Shown here piece by piece: positions 1-10,570 of a DNA stretch of 64,000 nucleotides; position 1 is the stretch's first letter; every line of letters starts with the position of its first letter. The DNA comes from Rhabdophis nuchalis. Taxonomy: Eukaryota; Chordata; Lepidosauria; Squamata; Natricidae. The notes under the pieces are model-generated. The model made no database searches. It was not told where the DNA came from and saw only the letters and a list, made by a program, of their open reading frames with translations. The translations under genes and the position numbers were made by a program. The stretch lies in NCBI GenBank assembly GCA_039707465.1, contig CM077651.1:17340019-17404018 (forward strand), read 5' to 3'.

Positions 1-455
1 TTGAAACTCTAGAAAAAGTGCGGGAAAAAAGCAACAAAGATTATTAGGGGACTGGAGGCTAAAACATACAAAGAACAGTTGCTGGAACTGGGTATGTCTA
101 GTTTGATGAAAAGAAGGACTAGGGCTGACATGATAGCTGTGTTCCAATGTCTCAGGGGCTGCCACAAAGAAGAGAGAGTCGAGCTATTCTTCAATAGGGA
201 AGGTCAAAAAGCAATGGGTGGAAACTAATCAAGGAAAGAAGCAATTTATAACTAAGGAGAAATTTACTGACAGTGAGAACAATTAATCAGTGGAACAACT
301 TACCTCTAGAAGCTGTGAATGCTCCAACACTAGAAGTTTTTAAGAAGAGATTTGAATAACCATTGGTCTGAAGTGGGGTAGGATTTCCTGCCTAAGCAAG
401 GGGTATAACTAGAAGACCTCCAAGGTCCCTTCCAACTGTTATTCTATTCTAAATT
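1..455 (+). mobile_element. CR1-L3 (Snake1-like) LINE 3' end, cut by window edge
   Basis: The first ~170 bases translate to a CR1-type reverse transcriptase C-terminus (ATKIIRGLEAKTYKEQLLEL, then MKRRTRADMIAVFQ and LRGCHKEE). Stops follow, then the 3' untranslated end with its diagnostic 'ctccaaggtcccttccaact' and a short ATTCT tail. The same 3' end recurs at 31.6, 31.9, 37.6, 40.6 kb and, reversed, at 44.9, 46.8 and 59.7 kb. It is non-functional: 5' truncated by the window, with several stops. Known of the family: CR1-L3 LINEs are abundant in snakes and their tails seed AATAG microsatellites. Confidence 0.8.
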
Positions 456-934
456 ATAGGTGTGATTTGAAAAACCACAATTATAAGTCATTTCGAAGTT
501 ATAAAAAATATTTTTCAGTACACAAATCTTGTAAATATATTTGTTCCATGCCACTTTTGTTCATTGCTGAATTATCATCATTATTTTTTGTACCACTAGT
601 GCAGTCTTTATAGGTCAGTGATTTAATCTTCCTGCATATTATATTATTTTTTTCTTTCAATTTCACCAAATTAGGTGAGCAATTGCTCAAGGAATAAAAG
701 GTGTCTTGAGTCAGTTAGCAGGTTGCATGTGTGACAACTAGAATTTTTGATCTTATTGTTGGATTAATTAAATGTCTGCAACATGTTTTCTTTAGAGTCA
801 ATGTCTGAATGGTTTTACTGTATATTTAGTTTCCAATAGGTTCTAGGCAGTACTGAACTATATGCTGAACCCTTAAGATACCAGTTTGGAAACCATTAGT
901 CAGCCTTGTATATGTGTGGTAAGATGTTTGGTAA
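456..934. other. No recognised feature
   Basis: AT-rich single-copy-looking sequence. The last ~100 bases may be the body of the short retroposon whose tail ends in the ATT repeat that follows. Confidence 0.5.
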
Positions 935-969
935 CCAATTTCATTGTAATTTTTACAATGACAATAAAG

Positions 970-970
<1 letters not shown>
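935..970 (+). mobile_element. Retroposon 3' tail with hairpin, seeding (ATT)n
   Basis: A motif with the inverted pair attgtaa/ttacaat followed by 'gacaataaaga' leads straight into (ATT)n. A reversed counterpart, 'tctttactgtcattgta' preceded by ATA/AAT units, sits at 5765-5815. Recurrence of the motif beside the same trinucleotide suggests a LINE or SINE 3' end. Family not identified. Confidence 0.4.

Positions 971-1025
<55 letters not shown>
971..1025. repeat. (ATT)n microsatellite
   Basis: About 18 uninterrupted ATT units. A poly-asparagine reading frame across it is an artefact of the repeat. Confidence 0.97.
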
Positions 1026-1437
1026 TGCATTTGAGTTCCATCTTAGCTATTGAATACACATAGCATGCATATACTTATCCATTGGTTGTTGTACTAATCA
1101 ACAACTTCATGACAGACCAGTATGTCTACTATCAGTCCAGATCAGTATGGACTGATTTCACATAAACATTAATAAGAATTTTATTCAACTGTTGTCAGTT
1201 TGAAAATGCAATTTTACCCATCAATGTTCCCCTATTTTCACCTATAGAAGTAAACAACAAATACATACTTATTTAAGTTCATCAAATGCCATGAATAGCC
1301 ATGTCTACTCAATGTATTATCAGTTTTCTGAAATAAAATAAATTAAACTAAATAAAATTATCAGCATGTTATTATCTTTGTAAACAAATTTCAAATCTCT
1401 CATTATATACAAGTAGAAGGCTTGGGGACAAAAAATG
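1026..1437. other. No recognised feature
   Basis: AT-rich sequence without recognisable coding or repeat structure. Confidence 0.5.
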
Positions 1438-1466
1438 AAAGAGAGAGAGAGAGGGAGAGAGGGAGG

Positions 1467-1560
<94 letters not shown>
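1438..1560. repeat. (GA)n microsatellite with GGGA interruptions
   Basis: The first ~35 bases are mixed GA/GGGA; the remainder is pure GA. It is a perfect polypurine strand. Ser-Leu and Arg-Glu frames across it are not genes. Confidence 0.97.
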
Positions 1561-1562
<2 letters not shown>

Positions 1563-2171
1563 ATTTGCTAGCAATATAAACCCAAGGAATGATGAAAAGC
1601 TTTGGAGTTATTCTTAATTAATCCCAAATGGATATGAAGTTTTGAAATCTTAATTTAAGACATATTCTCCACTGAATTTCATTCTAGTACACTTTCTCCA
1701 CCAAAGTTTATAAACAATGTAGAAGATTGCATGAGTCAACATCATAAAATAGAGTTACAGCTATTGTTCACGAGTAATAAAGGTGAAAGGGATTTTTGAT
1801 TATATGCCTTTATTTCACAAGTGAGTAACTACTTTGTGCCTGTAAACATTCTTGACACTAGAGAGAATAACTTTCCAATAAGAAAGTCAGCATTTCTCAT
1901 ATTAAAAAAAAATTAGGCATTAAAACTTAAAAGTAGAATGCTGAATCCACTGATATCTTTGCACAACTTTAAACTTGATTATGTGCTTAGAATCACAGAG
2001 ACAAATGATAGATAGATAGATAGATATACTGCAGATAGATAACTAGGAATGGTAAATATAGAATGCTCATTAAACAGTAGAATGCAACATTCCATCACAC
2101 TCTCTGCCACATTTCTCACCAATTAAGGTTATTGCAGTAATATAATATATATTCAAATTCTATATACGGTG
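1561..2171. other. Mostly unrecognised; short (GATA)5
   Basis: Holds a five-unit GATA run at 2007-2027 and an isolated GATA pair near 2034; otherwise nothing recognisable. Confidence 0.5.
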
Positions 2172-2283
2172 TAATGTTTTGCCTGTCCTATTCCCCCCTC
2201 CCTCTCTCTCTCTCCCCCTCCCCCCCTCTCTCTGTGTGTATACACATATACATAGGAATAGGAATAGGACAGGCAAAACATTA
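2172..2283. repeat. 23-bp inverted repeat flanking a pyrimidine tract
   Basis: Bases 2172-2194 and 2261-2283 are perfect reverse complements. Between them lie a C/T tract (about 2195-2232), TGTGTGTATACACATA and a partial repeat of the arm start (aggaat). It may be a degenerate foldback element or a stem-loop built around a microsatellite. Confidence 0.8.
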
Positions 2284-2610
2284 ATTTCAAGACGATCCTA
2301 CTCTATGTTCTGTATCTTGCACAGATCTTATCCAGAAATTGTTTTCTCCAAGGTGTCTTCTAACTCTGTTTTTCTGTAAAACATATGCATGTTTAAATAA
2401 AACTGGTGTTGCCCTGCTGGACCTCCTCTATCACTCAGCAAGCTACCTCTTTTCCCAGAGGTTAACCATACACATCTGCAAAGAAATGCATCTGAATAAA
2501 GATCTCCTAAGGCCAAAACCTTTAAAAATAAAATTGAGTATGTCTATTATAGCATAAACATGTTTTTTTCCAGTAATAAACAGTGACTTATGAAGAGTTT
2601 ATTCATCTCC
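2284..2610. other. No recognised feature
   Basis: Single-copy-looking sequence with no coding or repeat signal. Confidence 0.5.
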
Positions 2611-2707
<97 letters not shown>

Positions 2708-2793
2708 CCTACCTACCTACCTACCTACCTACCTACCTACCTACCTTACCAACCTACCTACCTACCTTACCAACCTACCTACCTACCTACCTA
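2611..2793. repeat. Compound (ATCT)n-(CTAC)n microsatellite
   Basis: About 23 ATCT units change abruptly to CTAC units, which are twice interrupted by the same 'ttaccaa' block. The interrupted block was itself duplicated, so slippage acted on a higher-order unit. Frames reading YLSI and YLPT are artefacts. Confidence 0.97.
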
Positions 2794-3314
2794 TTAAGCC
2801 ATTTTGTAATAGTATGAAGATGAAGTTAGTATGGCTTAGAAAGCTGGGTAGGACTATTTAACACTTGAATAGGAAATCAGAAAGAATTAGGGTATCCTAG
2901 GAATTAAATAGTCGTCCATTGCAAATAATTTATGTTTTATTACTAATAAATTCATTAGTGCACAGGTTAAACCTTCATTTGATGCACAGTCTCATTTTCC
3001 TGAGTCCATGGACTCCTTCTTTGTCCTTTCTGGAGTTTCCCACTGAGCCATCTCTTGCTATTTTTTTTCCCTTTGCTGTCTCTAGGTCTGCTTCTACCCT
3101 GCACTTATATATTTTCCTCTGTAATTTGGCCTCACTTACTGTTCCTAGTGTATGGCATCCAGCTATTTCCTTAAAATGAAATGTGTTCAGGTACTGTAAT
3201 ACTAGCATCAGAACCTTAACCTACATGCCATCACAAAAGAAGGAGCCAAAGTACATACACATAATGAAAGCTAACTAAGACCCTAACAGCAGCAAAAGTG
3301 TGTATATTGTGTGT
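2794..3314. other. No recognised feature
   Basis: No coding, SINE or LINE signature seen. Confidence 0.5.
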
Positions 3315-3556
3315 GAGAGAGTGGGGGAGGAAGGCAGGGAGGCAGAGAAGGAAGGAAGGAATAAAGGGAGGGAGGGAGGAAGGAAGGAAGGAGAGAGGCA
3401 GGGAGGGAGGGAGTTAGAGAAATAAGGAACGAGAGAGGGAGGCAGAGAAAGAAGAAAGGAGGCAGGGAGGCAGGGAAGTAAAGAAGGAAGGAAGGAAGGA
3501 AGGAAGGAAGGAAGGAAGGAAGGAAGGAAGGAAGGAAGGAAGGAAGGAAGGAAGGA
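3315..3556. repeat. Polypurine tract ending in (GGAA)n
   Basis: Degenerate GGGA/GGCA/GGAA purine sequence to about 3482, then ~18 pure GGAA units. The strand is almost pure purine over 240 bases. Confidence 0.95.
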
Positions 3557-3658
3557 TACTCACAATTCTGATATTTCAACATAGTGTAATGGGATAAGAA
3601 GGTAGCTGTAGCATGATGATCCGTCCTTCATGTACCTTAATGTTGGAAGGAAACATGC

Positions 3659-3945
3659 CAGTGGTGGGATTCAACATTTCTTACTACCAGTTCTGTGAGT
3701 TGTGGCTTCTGCGGGAGTGACTTTATGAGTGTGGCAGGGGAAGGATACTGCAAAATCCCCATTCCCTCCCCACCCCACTAACCTGCTTCTTGGCTCTGTT
3801 TTCCTCTTCAGGGCAACAAAAGATCAGCTGGGAAACTAGGAGGTAGCAGGGGCAGGGCCAGCTTATTTGCCGATTCTACGAACTACTCAAAATTTCCACT
3901 ACCGGGTCTCCAGAACCTGTCAGAACTGGCTGAATACCACCTCTG
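3659..3945. mobile_element. hAT-type MITE, 287 bp, with target duplication
   Basis: The ends are CAGTGGTGGGATTC and GAATACCACCTCTG, near-perfect terminal inverted repeats. The element is flanked by the exact 8-bp duplication AAACATGC (3651-3658 and 3946-3953), as expected of hAT transposition. There is no transposase frame, so it is non-autonomous. A related, shorter copy lies at 52805. Confidence 0.85.
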
Positions 3946-3953
3946 AAACATGC

Positions 3954-4413
3954 ATGTTGAGTCTGAGATTAGGATCAAGACCTATGTACTCCAGGCTACA
4001 TACAGGATATATTAATTTCCTACAATCCACTTAATTAGTCTGACTGCTTGGAGACGTCCACCTGCCAGAAAGCTAGATTGCTAAAATGTGTAAGAAGACC
4101 ACATAGAGTGAGACATTAATTACACAAGTAGTTAAACTGATATCTTCAGGATTATAGTGCATCAGAGGTGGGAGAGAAATCTCCCAACACATCTGTTGTC
4201 ATAGGAGTTAAGATATTTTCAGAATGAAAAGCAAAACACGTGCCCATCTTGTATCCTTTCCTACTCCTGGTTGAAAGCACAGAAGTAGAAAACAGACACG
4301 CATTTCATTGAAGAGTCGAGGGGATTCCTTAATTATAAATGTGTGAACTCACACAACCACAGCAAATAAATCAACAAACTCCCTGCACATTACTGTATTC
4401 TAGCAGAGAAATA

Positions 4414-4455
<42 letters not shown>

Positions 4456-5202
4456 ATGTGTGTGAAAAAAATGCATATGAAAGCAATGACTTAAAGGCAT
4501 TACCTCTCAGTCAAAATGAAATGAGATCTTTACATTGTATGGTCCATTTAAAACAGCAGAGAAAGAGAGATTCTTATCAGATACAGCAAACAACCGAAGA
4601 GCTATTTACGTTTACTTGTCTCAAAGGGAAACCAGCTTGGGCTCTATTAATTTATAAATAATTTAGTGCTTCTCCTTGTCTTACCATAATTGATAGGACT
4701 ATAAATATGGTTATTGTGAAGAGGAAAGCCGCAAGAGCTAATACGTTAGCAGGAAGAGCCTTGGCATATATCAAAGCCTTCTGTTTTCTTTTTCTTTTTT
4801 TTCTTTTCATCTGCCATTTACAAATTTGCTGCAGAGACAATACAACAGCAAAAGAGCAAGAATAGTGGCCTCCAGGCATTTGGAGCTGCCAGACTGATAA
4901 GTTATGGGTTATGGGTTCAGAATATGGAGAACGGTTTTAGGACACATGGTTTGTATATCCCCTGAGCTAGGAAAGACACTCCTACATAAAGATATATGAA
5001 TACTCAAAGATACTCTAAGCATTGCTGAAGAATCTTGAAGAAATCAGATCAAAATCTAGTGTGTGTGTGGTGGGTGTTAGAGATATTTGAAATCTAATTT
5101 CAGTTTCTCTGAGTCTTAAAACAAGATTTAGATCTGATATTTATAAAGATTATTTTAATGCACATGTGTACACACAGGCACTACCACGCCGTGAAATTGG
5201 GC
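3954..5202. other. Mostly unrecognised; (GT)16 at 4421-4452
   Basis: One GT dinucleotide run, a T-rich patch at 4785-4806 and otherwise no recognisable feature. Confidence 0.5.
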
Positions 5203-5557
5203 CTGCCCATATTAGGTAAAGGTTCCCCTCACATATATGTGCTAGTCATTCCTGACTCTAGGGGGCAGTGCTCATCTCCATTTCAAACCAAAGAGCCAGT
5301 GCTGTTCAAAGAAGTCTGCATGACTCAATGCCAAAGGCGCACGGAATGCTGTTACCTCCCCACCAAAGGTGGTCCCTATTTTTCTTTGCATTTTTACATG
5401 CTTTCAATCTGCTAAATTGGCAGAAGCTGGGACAAGTAATGGGAGTTCACTTCGTTACACAGCGCTAGGGATTTGAACCGTCAAACTGCCGAACTTATTG
5501 ATCAACAAGCTAGCATCTTAGCTACTGAGCCACCACATCCCTATCTGCCTATATTAG
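5203..5557 (-). mobile_element. Sauria-type tRNA SINE
   Basis: Minus-strand SINE of about 330 bp. The tRNA-like head lies at the high-coordinate end (rc of 'gagccaccacatccc'), the B-box region is rc of 'gggatttgaaccg', and the 3' end is the BovB-like 'ggggaacctttacc'. Flanks carry a 13-bp duplication with one mismatch (CTGCCCATATTAG at 5203, CTGCCTATATTAG at 5545). Known of the family: Sauria SINEs use BovB (RTE) machinery, and BovB remnants occur in this window. Confidence 0.85.
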
Positions 5558-6627
5558 AAGAACCTAAAGACACATTAGGAATTCACACAGGTTTACTTGA
5601 CTATAAATGCCTCCACAAGTTTCTAAGCTTTCTGTTTTTCGCATTGAGTCAACCAATACTTTGTTTTATGGGCTTTGCAAAAAGCTCCAATAAAGAATGG
5701 AAAGTTCAGAAGATAAGAGGCTCATCAAACTGCAGGTGGCTTTCCTTGCACAGATTATTTGAAGATAATAATAATAATCTTTACTGTCATTGTACTAAAA
5801 TTACAATGAGATTGGGAATAATCCAGGAGTTCTTACGCTAACTCCGTTCTTAGGTAAACAATGTTCCACATTTACCACGAGAGCATCATTGCTGTTGCTG
5901 CTATTGTTGTTGTTATGTAACAAATACTATTTTTGCTCACATATGAAGGCAAATGAACATGTCCCAGGATAATGGGTCGATCGCAGGGACCACAGGTTTA
6001 GTCATAAGGATGGGCTCCAGCAGGAGTGCAAAGGCTCAGAAATTAAATCTCTGGTCCCAGCCACCAATTCGGAATGGATTTGTAACTATTTTCACTATTA
6101 TACTGTTGTTGTTTCGGACAGAGAAATTATTCCAAATTGTTGTTTGGAAAAGAAATTAACTTGGACATTATTTGTATCATTTTTCTCCAGCTTCTTCCAA
6201 ATAAGGTTACAATATCAAATCAAGTCATTTAACATTTAATTTAGACTGTTGTCAAATGGGAACCACCCTGTTTCATTCTGAGCAATGGCACATCAGATAT
6301 AGTAGTGTACAGCAATATAATCAGAGTGGACTTGCCATAGCGCCAGGTATCCACTGTGGCATGCAACAGCCTGGCTAGTAATGGAATACAAATACAGAAT
6401 TCATATACTACTTGCATAAACTGGAACAATGGTGACTGCATCCAAACACAAAAACTTTTTTCTTCTCTTTCTCTCTTTTTTTAATCAGAAGGAAGGGATG
6501 CTTATTTTTAGAATAAAACTAAATGACTGCACTGGACATTGGATTAACAGAGAGGACTTTGGAATGACAACTGACTATCAGTTCTTTGTAAAATTTGCAG
6601 ATGGACAGATTAACAAATAACAGATTA
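5558..6627. other. Mostly unrecognised; ATA and TTG patches
   Basis: Contains the reversed retroposon tail motif near 5765-5815, a TTG-rich patch at 5889-5915, and a 15-bp direct duplication (cagattaacaaataa, partial second unit) at 6605-6628 just before the next SINE. Confidence 0.45.
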
Positions 6628-6766
6628 ACAGAGTTGGAAAGGACCTTGCAGGTCATCTATTCCAACCCCCTGCCCAAGCAGGAGACCCTATAAATGCCTC
6701 TACCTAGGATTGAACTCACAAGCTCCTGACTTGGAGGGGAAGAGCTCCACCTCTAGGCCACGTCCA
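6628..6766 (-). mobile_element. tRNA-derived SINE with CR1-L3-like tail
   Basis: Read on the minus strand, a tRNA-like head (gtggcctagaggtggag, then B-box-like 'gagttcaatcctagg') runs into 'ggcagggggttgga' and 'ggtcctttccaactctgtt', which is the CR1-L3 3' end. A second copy of the same join lies at 27322-27468. The shared junction argues for one SINE family mobilised by CR1-L3, not a chance juxtaposition. Confidence 0.65.
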
Positions 6767-7074
6767 TTCTCAGAAAATGCTATTATACTTCCCAATGCTA
6801 GTATTCAAGTACTAGTCAGGAGAGCTCAATCAATCCCATTTGCATTTTAATTCTGGAAGCTTTGAGGTGTCTAGAGACCACTCTTGTGGGTGCTTTCAAA
6901 TATTAGGGTGGCTTTTTTTTTTCATCCTCAAGGACTGCAAACTCTTTTCAAAGAGAAGCCAAGGGTGCACTGGAAATTATCTCATTCAGATAACTGCTGG
7001 AATGGTAAAGAGGAAGTTAGTAGTCTTCTAAAGCATTGTCATTCTTAAGAAATGATTTTTGTGTGGATAGAATC

Positions 7075-7712
7075 AAATACATGGGGCTTCCCTTGAGGTG
7101 CACTCGAAAGCTACAGTTAGTCCAGAATGCAGCCGCGCAGGTGATTACGGGAGCTCCGAGATACTCCCATGTAACACAGATTCTACGTGAGCTGCACTGG
7201 CTTCCTGTGGTCTTTTGGGTGCACTTCAAGGTTCTGACGACCATCTTTAAAGCGCTCCATGGCTCGGGGCCTAGTTATATGCAAGACCGTCTCCTGCCCC
7301 ATACATCCCTCTGGCCGATCCGCTCCCACAGAGAGGGCCTTCTCAGGGTGCCGTCGGCCGGGCAATGCTGACTGGTGACACATAGGGGAAGAGCCTTCTC
7401 TGTGGCAGGCCCTGCCCTTTGGAACGACCGTCCCCCTGAACTTTGCACCATCTCGGACCTCCGCCTCTTCCGCCAGTGTCTAAAGACACACCTCTTTCAG
7501 CAAGCTGGCCTAGCCTAACCTCCCGTTAGGGCTATTTTAGTTAGTTTTAAATTGGGGATTTTAATTTGGATTTTAGCATAGGACTGTTACGTAATTTAAT
7601 AAGTTTTTAAATTCTGTATATTATTGTTTTATATGTTTTTAAATTCCTGTGCGCTGCCCTGGGTCCTTCGTGGAGAAGGGCGGGATATAAATTTAATTAA
7701 AATAAAAAAAAT
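7075..7712 (+). mobile_element. L2 LINE 3' end with reverse transcriptase C-terminus
   Basis: The translation includes LPLRCTRKLQLVQNAAAQVI, LRELHWLPVVFW and FKALHGSGPSYMQDRLLPH, the conserved C-terminal domain of vertebrate L2 ORF2. A TGA at about 7369 ends the frame, probably a CpG-type change because other copies read through. The remaining codons (GRAFSVAGPALWND and on) continue in frame to the normal stop near 7516. The 3' untranslated region ends in the L2 signature 'gcgctgccctgggtcc...gggcgggatataaat'. Strongly 5' truncated and non-functional. Confidence 0.9.
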
Positions 7713-7799
7713 ACTCATAAACAATTACAGGTAGATCTTGACTGATGATCATAATTGAACTCAAACTCATTTGTGGCTTACCAAGGCATCATAAAGTGA

Positions 7800-8010
7800 A
7801 ATCAACACTTCACAGTGATCTTGTTTCTATCCCTCTGTTTATGCAGCCTAGAACTGTGTTGGCTTTTTTGGTAGCTGCTGCATACGGCTGGCTCATATTT
7901 AAATGGTTGTCCACTAGGACTCCAAGATCACCCTCACAGTCACTACGGTTGAGCAAGGTACCACAATCTGTGCATTGTGTTTTTCTTGCCTAAATGTAGA
8001 ACCTTATTTA
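7800..8010 (-). mobile_element. CR1-L3 LINE internal fragment
   Basis: The minus strand encodes DLGVLVDNHLNMS followed by KKANTVLGCI, a well-known CR1 reverse transcriptase C-terminal motif upstream of the part seen at 1-170. The fragment lacks both ends and is a decayed relic. Confidence 0.75.
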
Positions 8011-8918
8011 ATCATCAAAATTAATCATTTAATAACCAGAACACAGGAAGATAAAGAATTTGTATTTTCTATCTGACAAAGAAAAGTTGGGGGGAAAATA
8101 CTGTGGACACATAGTTACTCAAGGAACACAGAGGGTCTTGAGTAGCAGGTGCAGAGAAAAGCAATGGATGATAATATCTGTTTGTGCTTTTGACTCAGTT
8201 GGAATTCACAGCTGTAGGTCAGAAAGCAAATGTAGTTATGAATAGTTAACAATGACGCTAGAGGCACCCACAACTGAGTTAAAATGGAATTGAAAATGAA
8301 GAATCTTGAAGTAACATTGCTTCTTGAATCCTGACAACAGCAAAAAAAAACATCAGCAGCAGCCACAAACAGCAGCAACCATATAGAAGAAAATAACCCC
8401 AAGCACCAACAAAGAGATGGTTAATGTATTATTTCCCAACTACCCCCCCCCCCCATGAATGGACTTTCCCAAATACTCCAAATTCTTTGTTTTGAGTTGA
8501 TCTCTCACTGGAACTCAAAGCCTACAGTTCATTTGGAGCTTAGTACATCCCAAAGTGACAATGATAAAGCAGACTTTGGATACCACAAAGGTTATAATTT
8601 GTATAGCACAGCTATCTATCAGAGTACATAAGTCTATGTGAATCTCTCTCTCGAGGACCAAATTGCATGGTTCAACAGATGAAGAACTAAAGAAAAAAGG
8701 ATTGTGGCTTTGGAGGTGTGTTAGGCACAGGTGTGGATTGCTAGGAAAGACTCATAAAGAGCAACCTGGAAGAAAATCTCAACTCTTCTCAATAATTGAT
8801 GCTCAGGTTTAAGAGCATTTGTAGGCTTTGGAACAAAGTTTAATGACACTGTGACTATTTGGTGGATAGGGTAGAAGGAAACACAGCTTAGATTTTAATC
8901 TGAAAAGAAAGTTAAAGG
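8011..8918. other. No recognised gene; short C and CAG patches
   Basis: A 12-base C run at 8443-8454 and a CAG/AAC-rich patch at 8336-8380; nothing else recognised. Confidence 0.5.
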
Positions 8919-9047
8919 GGAGAGAGAGACAGAGAGAGAGAGGGAGGGAGGGAGGGAGGGAGGGAGGAAGGAAGGAAGGAAGGAAGGAAGGAAGGAAGGA
9001 AGGAAGGAAGGAAGGAAGGAAGGAAGGAAGGAAGGAAGGAAGGAAGG
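8919..9047. repeat. (GA)n-(GGGA)n-(GGAA)n compound tract
   Basis: Three purine repeat types follow one another; the last ~80 bases are pure GGAA. Pro-Ser-Phe-Leu frames on the minus strand are artefacts. Confidence 0.96.
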
Positions 9048-9916
9048 CCCGGCCATAAGAAATAAATCAAAAGCAGAAAAAACACCTCTCTTTGAGGTAT
9101 TGAGTTCACACAATATGTTAAAGTTACACTAGAAATGAACAGAATTAAAATGGGAGAATTTAACCTGAATCTGTTTTATGTTTATTTGAAGCCACATCAA
9201 TAAATTATACTTAATGTTTAAAAGGCATTTCACTGAGTTTCCTCCCTCCCTCCCTCTTCCCTTCCTTCCTTTCCTCCCCTTTATAATGTACACACCTTTT
9301 CTGCTATTTGTTAGCTGTCACTTATTATTTCTATGTTCTTTTGGCTTGGTTTAGCAGAAGTCTCCACGGTCTAACTTCCTTCTTCTATTGGAATTATCTC
9401 TTTAGGATATGAAAATGGGTTTTAAAAGAGCGAGAGCAGTAAAATTAACCAAACAAACAATGCAGGTAATGCTATGTTGCATTTAAATAAATATCCCCTT
9501 CTCCAAACTATGGAAATGACTATGAAAACCCTAAAGGTGATGCCATTTAAATAAGCAAAATTAAGGAGAAAAAAGTGCAGAATACAAAAAAATCCATAAA
9601 GAATCATTGGATAGAGCACTATGTACCACATTATTTCCAATGACGGTCCTAATTTTGAAGGTTTTTGTAACGTTACATGCTAGCATCTAACATGTTCAGA
9701 AAATCAATCCAAAAGCCGTATAAGCTTTAGGCTTTCTTCTGCCATGTAGAAAACACTACTGTTCTATGTTACAAAGTTATTGTACAATTATGTCTGGGTA
9801 ATTTGAAAAGCATACACACAGAGAGATAGACATACATATGATTGCTGGTTAAAATAAGTTTTATATAAGCAATAAAAATAGATTAAACAAACAAAAATAG
9901 TTTTCTCACAGAAATC
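9048..9916. other. No recognised gene
   Basis: Contains a short CCCT/CCTT pyrimidine patch at 9240-9280; otherwise unrecognised AT-rich DNA. Confidence 0.5.
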
Positions 9917-9924
9917 ATCTAAAG

Positions 9925-10030
9925 CAGGGGTCCCCAACCTTTGCAACTTTAAGTCTGAAGGACTTCAGCTCCCAGAAGTCTGGGAGCTGAAGTCCTTCAG
10001 ACTTAAAGTTGCAAAGGTTGGGGACCCCTG
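9925..10030. mobile_element. Palindromic hAT MITE copy 1 (106 bp)
   Basis: Two 52-bp arms are perfect reverse complements around a 2-bp centre. The ends are CAGGGGTCCCCAACC. Flanking 8-mers ATCTAAAG (9917-9924) and ATTTAAAG (10031-10038) match at 7 of 8 and have central TA, the nnnTAnnn target pattern of Buster-type hATs. Sister copies: 42140, 44542, 48661. Confidence 0.88.
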
Positions 10031-10037
10031 ATTTAAA

Positions 10038-10165
<128 letters not shown>

Positions 10166-10220
10166 CTATGAGGATACAACTTTTGGAAAGAATGAAGTAT
10201 ATCTATGCTTACACAAAACA

Positions 10221-10222
10221 GA

Positions 10223-10278
<56 letters not shown>

Positions 10279-10281
10279 TCT
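10221..10281. repeat. (AT)n microsatellite within an inverted repeat
   Basis: About 25 AT units bounded by gagaca and tgtctc, so the whole block can fold back. It sits where the PLE 3' tail would end, which suggests tail seeding. Confidence 0.95.
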
Positions 10282-10366
10282 TTGTTTTCTGAGGTTTTCG
10301 CGGGTGTTTGTATGTAGGTCTTTGGTTGTTCGGGTTTTCTCCCGCGTAGAATTGGAAGTATCTTCA

Positions 10367-10401
10367 CGACATTTCGATGAAATCTCATTCATCATCTTCA
10401 G
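10367..10401 (-). ncRNA. Hammerhead-like core, minus-strand copy
   Basis: Exact mirror of the motif at 10464-10498: CUGAAGA, one extra U, a 6-bp stem GAUGAA/UUCAUC, then GAAA. The residues after GAA read AUGUC where an undecayed copy would probably read ACGUC. Confidence 0.35.
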
Positions 10402-10463
10402 GCTGGTGCTTCGGGCTTGGTGCTTCCAGGAGCTCCTGGAAGCACCAAGCCCGAAGCACCAGC

Positions 10464-10498
10464 CTGAAGATGATGAATGAGATTTCATCGAAATGTCG
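10464..10498 (+). ncRNA. Hammerhead-like core, plus-strand copy
   Basis: CUGAAGA (10464-10470), a bulged U, stem GAUGAA/UUCAUC around a 6-nt loop, then GAAA (10490-10493). This matches the CUGANGA-stem II-GAAA order of hammerhead ribozymes known from PLEs. The extra U and weak helices I and III argue for a degenerate or dimer-dependent ribozyme. Confidence 0.35.
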
Positions 10499-10570
10499 TG
10501 AAGATACTTCCAATTCTACGCGGGAGAAAACCCGAACAACCAAAGACCTACATATATGTCTCTGTATATA

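Larger units (their letters stand above)
10282..10570. mobile_element. Penelope-like terminal repeat as perfect palindrome
   Basis: Bases 10311-10432 and 10433-10554 are exact reverse complements: 122-bp arms, no spacer, centre CCAGGAGCTCCTGG. Each arm contains a hammerhead-like core and the 3' motif 'cgggagaaaacccgaac'. The left side extends further with 'gaggttttcgcgggtgttt' before the AT tract, so it keeps more of the element's 3' end. A diverged relative of the same 3' end is at 34550-34670. Head-to-head terminal repeats are a known PLE arrangement. Confidence 0.7.

Noticed and set aside
826..1059. Minus-strand frame with a long Asn run
   Set aside because: It is a translation of (ATT)n; the same artefact occurs at 25000-25206 and 51582-51767.
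1320..1617. Ser-Leu and Arg-Glu repeat 'proteins'
   Set aside because: Translations of the (GA)n tract on both strands; no codon structure outside the repeat.
2007..2040. CRISPR-like short direct repeats
   Set aside because: These and all other short regular repeats are microsatellites without unique spacers; the genome is clearly vertebrate.
2583..2861. Frames with YLSI/YLPT repeats
   Set aside because: Pure products of the ATCT/CTAC microsatellite; the same applies at 16844-17310 and 43894-44124.
3283..3582. Frames with PSFL repeats
   Set aside because: Products of GGAA tracts, as at 8895-9113 and 55876-56236.
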